From UBA12545 sp051024685 (lineage in GTDB: Bacteria; Bacillota; DSM-521; Neomoorellales; Neomoorellaceae): a stretch of 64,000 bases of DNA. Below are positions 43,843 to 50,475 of the stretch, piece after piece (position 1 is the stretch's first letter; the number at the start of each line of letters is the position of its first letter). The translations under genes were made by a program, and so were the position numbers. The notes under the pieces were generated by a model. The model searched no databases, had not been told where the DNA came from, and was given only the letters and a program-made list of their open reading frames with translations. Location: assembly GCA_051024685.1 (NCBI GenBank), contig JAZHPA010000004.1, positions 1-64,000 on the forward strand. Reading direction: 5' to 3'.

Positions 43843-44547
43843 TTATTCTTTACCTTCGGAAGCGGGGGTCTCTTCTTTGCTCCTTTCTTCGGCTTGCTTG
43901 ATCAGCTCCCGTACCTGGTCGGCCAGCTCTGGTTCGGGGTTATTCTGCAAAATCTCCTGCCACTGGGCGATGGCGCCCTTGTAGTCCGATTTGGCCATAG
44001 CCAAGAACATAGCGTAGGACATGCGGGCACCGTTATCGGCCGGATCGGCCGCTACAGCCTGGCGGTAATTGGCTTCCGCCCGATCGTTATCTCCCAGGAA
44101 AACCGCGGTTTTGGCGATACGCAGATATATACCTTTTTCCCCCGGATTAAGTTCCTGAACCTTCTCGTAACTCTCCATAGCTCCCTTAAAAGCCCCTTCG
44201 GCCTTGTCTGCATCGGTGTCCGTCAGAAGATAAAGGGAGCCTACCGCGTAGCGGGTATCTCCTAGTTTGAGCCAAAGGTCGGCATCCTGGGGTTTATCTT
44301 CCAGTTGCTTTTCTAGCTCCGCAATTTCAGCTTCCCGCTGGTTTATCTGATCCCGGACTGCCTTCTGCCACTCCTCCATCTGTTTAGCCATATCGGCACC
44401 CTGTTCTTCCGCCCGGGGAGATATACCGCTCGCGGGCGTCCAGACTATATACCCGGCCAGCAACCCCACTACCAGCACTGCGGTTAAGGCTATCCCCAAG
44501 GCCGGCCGCCGGCGTCCCAGGCGCCGCAGGGAACTCATAAAGCCCAT
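43843..44547 (-). CDS. Membrane-anchored TPR protein
   Basis: A 234-residue protein: a short basic tail, one transmembrane helix (ALGIALTAVLVVGLLAGYIV), a coiled coil (QINQREAEIAELEKQLEDKP), then tetratricopeptide repeats (ADLWLKLGDTRYAVGSLYLL, AMESYEKVQELNPGEKGIYLRIAKTAVFLGDNDRAEANYRQAVAADPADN, GAIAQWQEILQNNPEPELADQV) and an acidic tail. It is probably a scaffold on the cell surface. ATG 44547 is chosen over 44568 because AAGGAG lies nine bases before it. Own promoter at 44589-44617. Confidence 0.8.
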   Translation of the reverse strand: MGFMSSLRRLGRRRPALGIALTAVLVVGLLAGYIVWTPASGISPRAEEQGADMAKQMEEWQKAVRDQINQREAEIAELEKQLEDKPQDADLWLKLGDTRYAVGSLYLLTDTDADKAEGAFKGAMESYEKVQELNPGEKGIYLRIAKTAVFLGDNDRAEANYRQAVAADPADNGARMSYAMFLAMAKSDYKGAIAQWQEILQNNPEPELADQVRELIKQAEERSKEETPASEGKE

Positions 44548-44588
44548 AAAAAACAACTCCTTCCCCATCTCCTACATAGCTACCAAGC

Positions 44589-44617
44589 ATTGTACAACTT
44601 ATCAGAGTAAATAGCAA
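44589..44617 (-). promoter_or_regulatory. SigA-type promoter of the TPR gene
   Basis: Minus strand: TTGCTA (44617-44612), 17-nt spacer, TACAAT (44594-44589). It lies just downstream of the terminator for the FmdB-type gene. Confidence 0.7.
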
Positions 44618-44625
44618 GGTATAAT

Positions 44626-44651
44626 GAAAAAGCCCCTCTCACCCAAGGGGC
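44626..44651 (-). terminator. Intrinsic terminator after the FmdB-type gene
   Basis: Minus strand GCCCCT, 8-nt loop, AGGGGC, then TTTTTC. It lies about 50 bases after the stop of the zinc-ribbon gene. Confidence 0.75.
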
Positions 44652-44701
44652 ATACCTCTGTTACTTAGCTTGCAGGGCCACCGGCCCTAAAATTCTTAGC
44701 C

Positions 44702-44899
44702 TCAGCTAAAACGGCTGCCGGCAGAGGGAACACAATCCCCCCCACTACTGCCACCGGCTAGAATCGTTATCCCGGTGAAAAGTTGTTGCAGCCGGTGGCC
44801 CCCACAGGAAGGACAGGTGGCCTTATCCTTTTCCTGCCAGGAGAGACGGACGGTAAAACGCTCTCCGCAGTCCTGACAACGGAATTCATAAATCGGCAC
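44702..44899 (-). CDS. FmdB-family zinc-ribbon regulatory protein
   Basis: 65 residues with the FmdB pattern MPIYEFRCQDCGERF, then CPSCGGHRLQQLFTGITILAGGSSGGDC. Two CxxC pairs make a small zinc ribbon. The name comes from a gene near formylmethanofuran dehydrogenase; its actual function is not known. ATG at 44899 follows a GGGG-rich site. Transcribed alone, with a terminator downstream and the repeat element upstream. Confidence 0.85.
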   Translation of the reverse strand: MPIYEFRCQDCGERFTVRLSWQEKDKATCPSCGGHRLQQLFTGITILAGGSSGGDCVPSAGSRFS

Positions 44900-44965
44900 A
44901 CTATCACCCCCTAAAGTTTTCGCTGTATCCTATTTTACTATTTATATCTTTCGCTGTCAATAAAT

Positions 44966-45252
44966 GAGGGCCGCGGCATCACCATTATCTCAGGCCTGCC
45001 CGGCTTGGGCTCGCTTCGGAAACTCCCGCGGGCCAATCGATCACTCGGCCTCAAAGCTTAAGGCGGGGTTCCCGGCCCAATCGACATCCTTGTCGATAGG
45101 TCCGGTCTCGGACATCCTGTCCTCGCCCCCGCCTTCGCTTTGGGCCTCGTTAAGTTTGGCTGCCGCTCGAGTTTAGTCGCTCGCCTTCAAGCCTAAGCAG
45201 GCCTCGTCGGCACGTAGTGGGGATAACTCAGACGAGGGCCGGGGCATCACCC
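44966..45252. repeat. 18-bp direct repeats flanking repeat copy 3
   Basis: GAGGGCCGCGGCATCACC (44966-44983) and GAGGGCCGGGGCATCACC (45235-45252, allowing one base of register uncertainty) differ at one position and bracket the complete element. This could be a target-site duplication, though 18 bp is long. It could also be a repeat nested around the element. Confidence 0.55.
44989..45231 (+). repeat. Dispersed repeat element, copy 3 (complete)
   Basis: Starts CTCAGGCCTGCCCGGCTTGGG, ends with AAGCCTAAGCAGGCC and the GTGGGGATAACTCAG tail. Internal stems: AAGGCGGGG (about 45060) with CCCCGCCTT (about 45127), ATCGAC/GTCGAT and GGACA/TGTCC. Most arms keep pairing in copy 2 despite base changes. 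It fills the 457-bp gap between the FmdB-type gene and the 36-residue gene together with its flanks; the rest of that gap (45253-45313) shows only a short near-palindrome around GTGGCCTGCTCAGGCCCCAC. Confidence 0.85.
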
Positions 45253-45313
45253 AGGCTGCGTCGGCGTGGCCTGCTCAGGCCCCACCAAGGGAGCAAGACG
45301 GCTATGAAAGCAA

Positions 45314-45338
45314 AATTAAAAAACCCCGAATGTCGGGG
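45314..45338 (-). terminator. Intrinsic terminator of the 36-residue gene
   Basis: Minus strand CCCCGA, 3-nt loop, TCGGGG, then TTTTTTAATTTTG. A near-ideal hairpin and T-run 19 bases after the small gene's stop. Confidence 0.88.
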
Positions 45339-45356
45339 CCAGCGCTACATAACAAC

Positions 45357-45467
45357 TTAAGCCTGTTCTTCTACCTTTTCTACCCTGATGCCCAGCCACT
45401 GCAAGCGCTCCAGCCAGGTCTCCTGGGAGAGCTCTCTATAGCTGCCCATTTCCTTTTCGTAATTCAT
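45357..45467 (-). CDS. Small protein, 36 residues, unknown function
   Basis: Reading frame from ATG 45467 to TAA 45357: it begins MNYEKEMGSYRELSQETW and ends WLGIRVEKVEEQA, a charged amphipathic helix with three Trp. Support for a real gene: AAGGAGG six bases before the ATG, a promoter at 45511-45540 with an inverted repeat over the -35, and a strong terminator. It lies just downstream of the crp-like gene on the same strand. I do not recognise the family. It could be a small regulator binding another protein. Confidence 0.7.
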   Translation of the reverse strand: MNYEKEMGSYRELSQETWLERLQWLGIRVEKVEEQA

Positions 45468-45510
45468 GCTTCATCCTCCTTAACCGGACGTTGTGTGATA
45501 TGTCATTATT

Positions 45511-45541
45511 ATTCTATAGTACCTTGCAAAGTTTTCGCAAG
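45511..45541 (-). promoter_or_regulatory. Promoter and inverted repeat before the 36-residue gene
   Basis: Minus strand: TTGCGA (45540-45535), 18-nt spacer, TAGAAT (45516-45511). An imperfect palindrome, CTTGCGAAA/CTTTGCAAG on the minus strand (45541-45523), covers the -35 and could be an operator, possibly for the adjacent Crp-family protein. Confidence 0.55.
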
Positions 45542-45601
45542 GGCTTGGGTTTAAAAGGTCGTTTCGCAGGCCTGGGCAGTTGGTTTGCGGAGCTAAAAGG
45601 C

Positions 45602-46315
45602 CTAAATCCAGCCTTTGAGCTGCTCAGGATCCACGATGGTAATCCGCTGCCTCTCTATACTAATGGCCCCCAGTCGTCTGAATTCGGCCAAAATACGGGC
45701 CACCGTTTCCCTGGAGGTCCCTATAAGGTTAGCCATCTCCTGCTGGCTCAGGCTGAGGTCGATGACTATTTTTCCCCCTTTATCCTTGCCATATTCCTCG
45801 GCAAGCTGCAGCAAAGCACTGGCCATTCGCCCGTAGGCTCCCCTTAAAGCCAAGTCCCGAATATGGCTTTGAGCCTGCCTCAGTCGGCGGCTCATAACCT
45901 TAATGATTTTCAGGGCTATTTCCCCATTGTGGCGCAGCAGCTCTTCCATATCTCTATTGTGAATACAACCGACTTCGGTGTCCTCCAGGGTCTCTGCCGT
46001 GGCAGGATACGGTCCCCCATCAAAAAGAACAACCTCGGCAAAAATTTCCCCTTCGCGCACGAAGTGCAGAATCTTTTCCCGCCCATCTTCCAGCACCTGA
46101 AACAGCTTGATGGCGCCCGACTTTACAAAATAGAAGGCCGTACCCGGCTCGCCCTCCAGGAAGATATACATATTTTTGCGGTAGCGTTTGGTTATGGCCA
46201 GATCGGCAATCTTTTTCAGTTCCTCTTCGGTCAGATCCGCAAAGAGGGGGATCTGTCTGAGATAAGTCCAAGTTTCCTGCACCTCGGCAGGTAACCTCCT
46301 TACTTGCTCCCACAT
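45602..46315 (-). CDS. Crp/Fnr-family transcriptional regulator
   Basis: 237 residues: a cyclic-nucleotide-binding-like beta barrel (IPLFADLTEEELKKIADLAI...FLEGEPGTAFYFVKSGAIKLFQVLEDGREKILHFVREGEIFAEVVLF), a long dimer helix (RRLRQAQSHIRDLALRG) and a winged helix with LSLSQQEMANLIGTSRETVARILAEFRRLGAI. Only one cysteine is present, so it is not an Fe-S FNR; the ligand may be a nucleotide or another small molecule. Three bases separate it from the fapA-like gene upstream. Confidence 0.9.
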   Translation of the reverse strand: MWEQVRRLPAEVQETWTYLRQIPLFADLTEEELKKIADLAITKRYRKNMYIFLEGEPGTAFYFVKSGAIKLFQVLEDGREKILHFVREGEIFAEVVLFDGGPYPATAETLEDTEVGCIHNRDMEELLRHNGEIALKIIKVMSRRLRQAQSHIRDLALRGAYGRMASALLQLAEEYGKDKGGKIVIDLSLSQQEMANLIGTSRETVARILAEFRRLGAISIERQRITIVDPEQLKGWI

Positions 46316-46318
46316 TTT

Positions 46319-48352
46319 CTAAAAAGTCCCCAAAGTTATTTCCCCTTCGCTATTAAGGTAAGCCATAACCTGATGCGCTTCCCCATCGATCTGGCGTATC
46401 CGCTTACCTATTTGCAGCACGCAGTTAGGCCATATCTTGCCAACCTTGATAATTTTTCCCTCCGCTACTCGGACCAGGGTTTTAGCACCCCCGCTAGAAC
46501 CCATTTCCTGAATGAACACATTCCCTTCGGCATAAAGGTTCCCGGCCCGGAAAACACCGTTAATTTCCACATTGCCGCCCGCCACAATTTCCGTGTTAAA
46601 GCAGCCGCGCCCCATAATCTTAACGTCACCCTGGGCTTGGATTTTGCTGTTCAAGGCGTAATTAACCGTCACGTGGCCGTTATCTTCGGGTACTTCCCGA
46701 CAGTAGAGGGCCATCTCTTCTACTTCAGCTGCCATTTCCTTTAAAGAAGCGAGGGCCAAACTCTGGCGGGAGGCGGGAGAGCGGAAAGACTGTCTTAAAG
46801 TCTGGATTAACTTCACCAACCTTTCCGCCCCTACATCCCCTTTGGGATTAATATTTTTAGATACACTGTCTAGTTTAAATATTAATTCCGGTACCTTTTT
46901 AAACTTATTTTCGATCAGCACGTTAATCACGTACCCATTCCTGGATTCCACCAGGTTCTCTAACTGGGTTAAGGCTTGCACAAGGCGGGTTAACTGCTCG
47001 CTCAGGTCGGATAATAGAGGAGCCATTTTGACCAGCAGGGACCCGCTATCGCCGGCCACTAAAGTGCTCCCTATGGCGTTTCGGCGTACCAGGATGGAGC
47101 CCCCCGCTTGTACAGTAGCTTGGGTAACATCTCCGTTCACTTCCACGTCCCGCGTGGCCACCACCATCATGGTTTCGGTGACGTTGCCGCTGATGACAAT
47201 ATTGCCTTTGAATTTAAGGTTGCCGGAAGCAAGGTTCACATCGCCCTGGTGCACCAGGACAGGAGTTACTTCAACGATTATCTTAGGTCCCCGCCTGATC
47301 ACCACCGGGCGCCCCTCCACGGTAGCTATGCAGCGCCCGCCGTCATCGCTCAACGCAGATCCTCGCCCCGCCACCAGGACTTGTTCCTTCGGGGGACGCG
47401 GCAGGACAGGTTGACCGGTTACCGTAACACCGGCCTCTCCCGGCTGACCAGGGTGCCAAATAGCCAAGACATCCCCCGGCTGCACCGAAGAACGCACCAC
47501 CAGCTCCCGGTAATCAACCCGTTCCTCTTCTCCTACTTCCTTCCGGCTAGTTTCCCTTAGATCAAAGAGGTACTCTATCCAGGCATCCTGAGGAGGGAGG
47601 GGCGGCTTTCCGCGGGCGATAACCACTTCCCCGGGTTCTACCCGCCGGCAAACTTCCTTCAAGGCCTCGTAATCCAGGCCGTATACTATATTCTGCCGCT
47701 GTAGCTCCTGCTGCAATTCCTCCCAGGTCACAGGGGGTAAGAGCTCCTCGGAAACCTTGCCCTTTAATTCCAACCTCCAGGACGGAGGCTGGTCCAAAAG
47801 CCTCCAGACGCGCTTGCGGGTGGGAAAAAGGGAAACAACGGCCACCAGCCCGTCCTCCCGGATGGCCACCTGCCACCGGCCCGGCTCGCATTCCTCTTTA
47901 GGTTTAATCTCTATATTGTCCTGGGCGGTCACCTGGGCCTCCCCTTCTACCCGTTGCCCATTAACATAAAGCTCAAAATGGGGATTGGGGACCAACGTCA
48001 CCGGCGCACCGCCCTGCAAGAATATCCGCCCATCCTGTATCTGGCCGTAGCCTCTGCTTTCTCCCTCGGGTTCCGGCAACCCTTGGCCTTCCTCTCCTTC
48101 TTCGCCCTTTCCCTTCTCTTCTTCTTTTGCCCTGAGCCAGGCGCGTATGACTGCCGGCCGCCGTCCTAAGCCCAAGAATCCCCTGGCTCCCTCGTCCAGA
48201 ACTTCCACTTCTATATCTTCCCGGGAAGCGTCCAGCAAGCCCATGGCCTGCCTAATGGCTTCCTCCACTGTTGGAGCCTCTATCTTAAGCGGTTCGCGCT
48301 CCACAGCCCGCCCCCCCTTATTTGGTCCTCCTATCTCTCTATTCTCGGTCAT
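46319..48352 (-). CDS. Jag-N and FapA (DUF342) domain protein
   Basis: A 677-residue cytoplasmic protein. Residues about 20-72 are a Jag-N domain (KIEAPTVEEAIRQAMGLLDASREDIEVEVLDEGARGFLGLG), a highly charged linker follows, then the FapA/DUF342 body with the right-handed beta-helix of repeated GN/GD turns (LVHQGDVNLASGNLKFKGNIVISGNVTETMMVVATRDVEVNGDVTQATVQAGG), a coiled coil, and a second beta-helix part (IQAQGDVKIMGRGCFNTEIVAGGNVEINGVF). FapA proteins have been linked to envelope and flagellar-sensor regulation; the role here is not known. Co-transcribed with the crp-like gene. Confidence 0.85.
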   Translation of the reverse strand: MTENREIGGPNKGGRAVEREPLKIEAPTVEEAIRQAMGLLDASREDIEVEVLDEGARGFLGLGRRPAVIRAWLRAKEEEKGKGEEGEEGQGLPEPEGESRGYGQIQDGRIFLQGGAPVTLVPNPHFELYVNGQRVEGEAQVTAQDNIEIKPKEECEPGRWQVAIREDGLVAVVSLFPTRKRVWRLLDQPPSWRLELKGKVSEELLPPVTWEELQQELQRQNIVYGLDYEALKEVCRRVEPGEVVIARGKPPLPPQDAWIEYLFDLRETSRKEVGEEERVDYRELVVRSSVQPGDVLAIWHPGQPGEAGVTVTGQPVLPRPPKEQVLVAGRGSALSDDGGRCIATVEGRPVVIRRGPKIIVEVTPVLVHQGDVNLASGNLKFKGNIVISGNVTETMMVVATRDVEVNGDVTQATVQAGGSILVRRNAIGSTLVAGDSGSLLVKMAPLLSDLSEQLTRLVQALTQLENLVESRNGYVINVLIENKFKKVPELIFKLDSVSKNINPKGDVGAERLVKLIQTLRQSFRSPASRQSLALASLKEMAAEVEEMALYCREVPEDNGHVTVNYALNSKIQAQGDVKIMGRGCFNTEIVAGGNVEINGVFRAGNLYAEGNVFIQEMGSSGGAKTLVRVAEGKIIKVGKIWPNCVLQIGKRIRQIDGEAHQVMAYLNSEGEITLGTF

Positions 48353-48383
48353 CCCTTGCGACCCTTAATCCCCCTCGCCACCC

Positions 48384-48803
48384 TCACAACATTTTGTCTT
48401 TCCGGCAGCGAGGGCATAATCCATAAAATTCCAATCTATGATAGAATACATCGCCTACGCCCGCTTCCTCGGCCCTTTTTTCCAGTTCCGGCAGCACCGG
48501 CATATCTACATCGTGGACGGCACCGCAATTTATGCAGACGAAATGGTAGTGGTTCTGCGGGTTGCCGTCATAGCGACTGTAGGTACTGCCGTAATTCAGC
48601 TCCATAATCTCGCCGTCTTCCTTTAAGACGTTTAAGTTACGGTACACCGTACCCAAACTGATGTCGGGCAAGACTTTCCTCGCCTGGGCATAGATCCAAT
48701 CGGCCGTGGGGTGCGAAGTGGTGCTGCGCAGTATTTCTAAAATAATCCTTTTTTGTTTGGTCATGCGCCTGGTTGCCCGTTTCAAATGGCTTTCGCGCTC
48801 CAC
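48384..48803 (-). CDS. Fur-family transcriptional regulator (PerR-like)
   Basis: 139 residues. Winged helix RMTKQKRIILEILRSTTSHPTADWIYAQARKVLPDISLGTVYRNLNVLKEDGEIMEL, metal site in HYHFVCINCGAVHDVD, and structural zinc CxxC pairs CINC and CPRC. The HxH spacing and the absence of an additional His-rich loop are closest to PerR, but Fur or Zur cannot be excluded. GTG start after AGGGTGA. A Fur/PerR-like box lies upstream, and no peroxide-defence gene is adjacent. Confidence 0.88.
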   Translation of the reverse strand: MERESHLKRATRRMTKQKRIILEILRSTTSHPTADWIYAQARKVLPDISLGTVYRNLNVLKEDGEIMELNYGSTYSRYDGNPQNHYHFVCINCGAVHDVDMPVLPELEKRAEEAGVGDVFYHRLEFYGLCPRCRKDKML

Positions 48804-48827
48804 TTTATCACCCTATTTCCTTTTCAA

Positions 48828-48842
48828 AACAATAGTTATTAT
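48828..48842 (-). promoter_or_regulatory. Possible Fur/PerR box before the Fur-family gene
   Basis: AACAATAGTTATTAT is a 7-1-7 AT-rich inverted repeat, five of seven positions symmetric and similar to the PerR/Fur consensus with ATAAT half-sites. It lies 25-40 bases upstream of the start, where self-repression would be expected. Confidence 0.5.
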
Positions 48843-48857
48843 TTAGTTTGCTTATTT

Positions 48858-49118
48858 TAGCCTCTTTATGCAGCGGCGTCAATGCCCCTGGATTTCTTAC
48901 AAAATAGCCTTTCAGCTTCCAGAAGGTATCCCGGAAGGCCAACCGGGTAGAGCTGGGTTCCACCCGATCCCTATTCTTTGCCCCTGCCTTCTCTTTAAAA
49001 TATTCGCTAAATACTTCCCTTTCCCTGCATAAAACGGGTTACTCCGCCATATTGGAGCCTGTTATCTGCCCCTAAGGGCTCATACTCCCCCTCAGAGTTG
49101 GGCGGTTTGGTAGAGGCC
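48858..49118. other. Gap without recognised genes
   Basis: Between the Fur-family promoter region and the small-RNA terminator. I see no supported reading frame; the frame at 49007-49222 on the minus strand overlaps the small RNA and has no ribosome-binding site. Composition resembles neighbouring coding DNA, so a decayed gene is possible. Confidence 0.4.
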
Positions 49119-49262
49119 AAAAAAGCCTTGCCCCCGTATCTTCCAACGGGGGCAAGGACCTCCTTCTTAACCGTTCGGGCCCGGTGCAACCCGAACTGCA
49201 AAATAAAATATTCTTGCTGCACCTCCGTGGCCCCTGCTGGGTAAACTCCTCAGGTGCCGCCG
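49119..49262 (-). ncRNA. Candidate structured small RNA, 6S-like
   Basis: About 144 nt with its own promoter and terminator. The 5' segment AACGGCGGC (49264-49256) can pair with GCCCCCGTT (49153-49145) near the 3' end to close a long rod. Inside are a GCAAGAAT/ATTTTGC hairpin (about 49217-49198) and a GTTCGGG/CCCGAAC hairpin whose loop holds TGCACC, which can pair with GGTGCA upstream; GCACCT/AGGTGC is a competing stem. The text CCTGAGGAGTTTACCCAGCAGGGGCCAC, given here in parts CCTGAGGAGTT and GCAGGGGCCAC, resembles the 5' bubble of 6S RNA (CTGAGATGTT and GCGGGCCA in E. coli). A leader RNA is the alternative. Confidence 0.5.
49126..49157 (-). terminator. Intrinsic terminator of the candidate small RNA
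   Basis: Minus strand CCTTGCCCCCGT, 8-nt loop, ACGGGGGCAAGG: a perfect 12-bp stem followed by CTTTTTTGG. Its left arm overlaps the segment that can pair with the RNA 5' end, so two folds compete. Confidence 0.88.
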
Positions 49263-49268
49263 TTCTTT

Positions 49269-49298
49269 AAAATAACCCGTCAGGACGTCAGTCGTCTA
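49269..49298 (-). promoter_or_regulatory. Promoter of the candidate small RNA
   Basis: Minus strand: TAGACG (49298-49293), 18-nt spacer, TATTTT (49274-49269). The -35 lies within the last codons of the PHP gene. The predicted start near 49262 coincides with the 5' arm of the closing stem. Confidence 0.5.
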
Positions 49299-50058
49299 GG
49301 GGGACCAGTATCAACTGCCGCCCTTTGAAAGTTGCCAGCTGGGTATATCCGATCCGCCGTAGCATGGCCAAAGCCTCTTCCCTGGCCCTGCCCACTTCCT
49401 CCGGCCCATGGGCATCGGAGCTCACGGTCACCGGGATACCCAGGGCAAAACAACGCTCCAAGAGTTCCTGGGAAGGGTAGATTTCCCCCACAGGCTTAAA
49501 CAGGCCCGCCGTATTGACCTCCACTGCCGCCCCGGCCTCCGCGATGGCTCTTAAAGCCGGCTCTGCCAGGTCCACCACCGGCCGGGAGGGACGGTGGCCG
49601 TAGATCTTAATAAGATCCAGGTGCCCTATAATCTGAAAAAAACCGGTCCGGGCTACCCGGGCCACCAGGTCAAAGTAGGTAAGATAGAGGTCGTCCAGGT
49701 CCCAGTCGTTAAAATAGGCTTCTTCCCCCGGAGCGTCAAAAGCCCAATCCCCAATATGGTGGACAGAGCCGATCAGGTAGTCCCAGGGTAGGGCCGCGAT
49801 ATCCCTCAAGTCCGACCTGGTCGGGCGAAAATCTATTTCGATCCCCCGACGTATTTTCAAGGGAGTCAGACGTTCCAGTTCGGCAAAAACGCCGAATTCC
49901 AGGCCATAAAGGTAGCGGTCGTGTTCGGCAAAACCGATCTCCTGTAAACCCAATTGCCTGGCCGCCTCTACGTAAGGCCACAACTTCTCCACCGTATGGG
50001 GCGGACCTCCATGGGCCAGACCATGGAGGTGATAATCCACCCTTTTTCCCTCTCCCAC
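49288..50058 (-). CDS. PHP-domain phosphoesterase (histidinol-phosphatase-like)
   Basis: 256 residues with PHP metal motifs DYHLHGLAHGGPP (HxH), EIGFAEHDRY, GIEIDF, IGSVHHIG, IIGHLDL, EVNTAG and SSDAHG. These match HisJ-type histidinol phosphatases, but the family is broad and no other his gene is present, so the substrate is open. It lies 19 bases after gcvH and is probably the last protein gene of the Hdr-Flx operon. Confidence 0.85.
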   Translation of the reverse strand: MGEGKRVDYHLHGLAHGGPPHTVEKLWPYVEAARQLGLQEIGFAEHDRYLYGLEFGVFAELERLTPLKIRRGIEIDFRPTRSDLRDIAALPWDYLIGSVHHIGDWAFDAPGEEAYFNDWDLDDLYLTYFDLVARVARTGFFQIIGHLDLIKIYGHRPSRPVVDLAEPALRAIAEAGAAVEVNTAGLFKPVGEIYPSQELLERCFALGIPVTVSSDAHGPEEVGRAREEALAMLRRIGYTQLATFKGRQLILVPLDD

Positions 50059-50077
50059 TTGCCAGGGTCACCCCTTG

Positions 50078-50464
50078 TTATTCGGTGATAAGCTTCTGGT
50101 AGCTTTCGGCATCCAGGAGGTTTTCGACTTCGGAAGGATCGAGCATTTCGATCTCGATCAGCCACCCCTTGCCGTAGGGATCGCTGTTTATAAGCTGCGG
50201 ACTGTCCAGCAGCGCCTCGTTTACGGCCACCACTTTGCCGGAAACAGGGGTATAGACATCTGAAGCCGACTTGACGGATTCTACCACACCGAAGCTGTCC
50301 TGGGCCGTCAGCTCATCTCCTACCTGGGGAAGTTCCACAAAAACAATGTCTCCCAGGGACTGCTGGGCATAATCTGTAATGCCGATGCGGGCACGGTTGC
50401 CTTCCACTTCCACCCATTCGTGGTCCTTGGAGTAACGCAGGTGAACGGGAATTTCCATCCTCAA
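50078..50464 (-). CDS. gcvH: Glycine cleavage H protein (lipoyl carrier)
   Basis: 128 residues, canonical GcvH: HLRYSKDHEWVEVEGNRARIGITDYAQQSLGDIVFVELP, lipoyl-lysine site VVESVKSASDVYTPVSG (Lys65), and NSDPYGKGWLIEIEM. It normally shuttles aminomethyl groups in the glycine cleavage system. No gcvT, gcvP or lipoate gene is adjacent; it instead follows flxA by 11 bases. It may be a dedicated lipoyl partner here or simply an unlinked glycine-cleavage component. Confidence 0.93.
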   Translation of the reverse strand: MRMEIPVHLRYSKDHEWVEVEGNRARIGITDYAQQSLGDIVFVELPQVGDELTAQDSFGVVESVKSASDVYTPVSGKVVAVNEALLDSPQLINSDPYGKGWLIEIEMLDPSEVENLLDAESYQKLITE

Positions 50465-50475
50465 TTCCTCCTCGG

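Noticed and set aside
44964..45176. A 70-residue protein encoded in repeat copy 3
   Set aside because: It lies almost wholly inside the repeat, lacks start signals and is not preserved as a full frame in copy 2.
45602..46315. An oxygen-sensing FNR
   Set aside because: Only one cysteine is present in the protein, so it cannot hold an FNR-type 4Fe-4S cluster.
49007..49222. A minus-strand gene between the PHP and Fur-family genes
   Set aside because: It overlaps the candidate small RNA and its 12-bp terminator, and it has no ribosome-binding site or family-like features.
49119..49262. Calling the small RNA a known metabolite riboswitch
   Set aside because: I compared it with the glycine, THF, ZTP, c-di-GMP, guanidine, fluoride and Moco patterns from memory and none of their cores fit.
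50078..50464. A glycine riboswitch or glycine-cleavage operon
   Set aside because: The space before gcvH is only 11 bases after flxA, and no gcvT or gcvP gene is adjacent.
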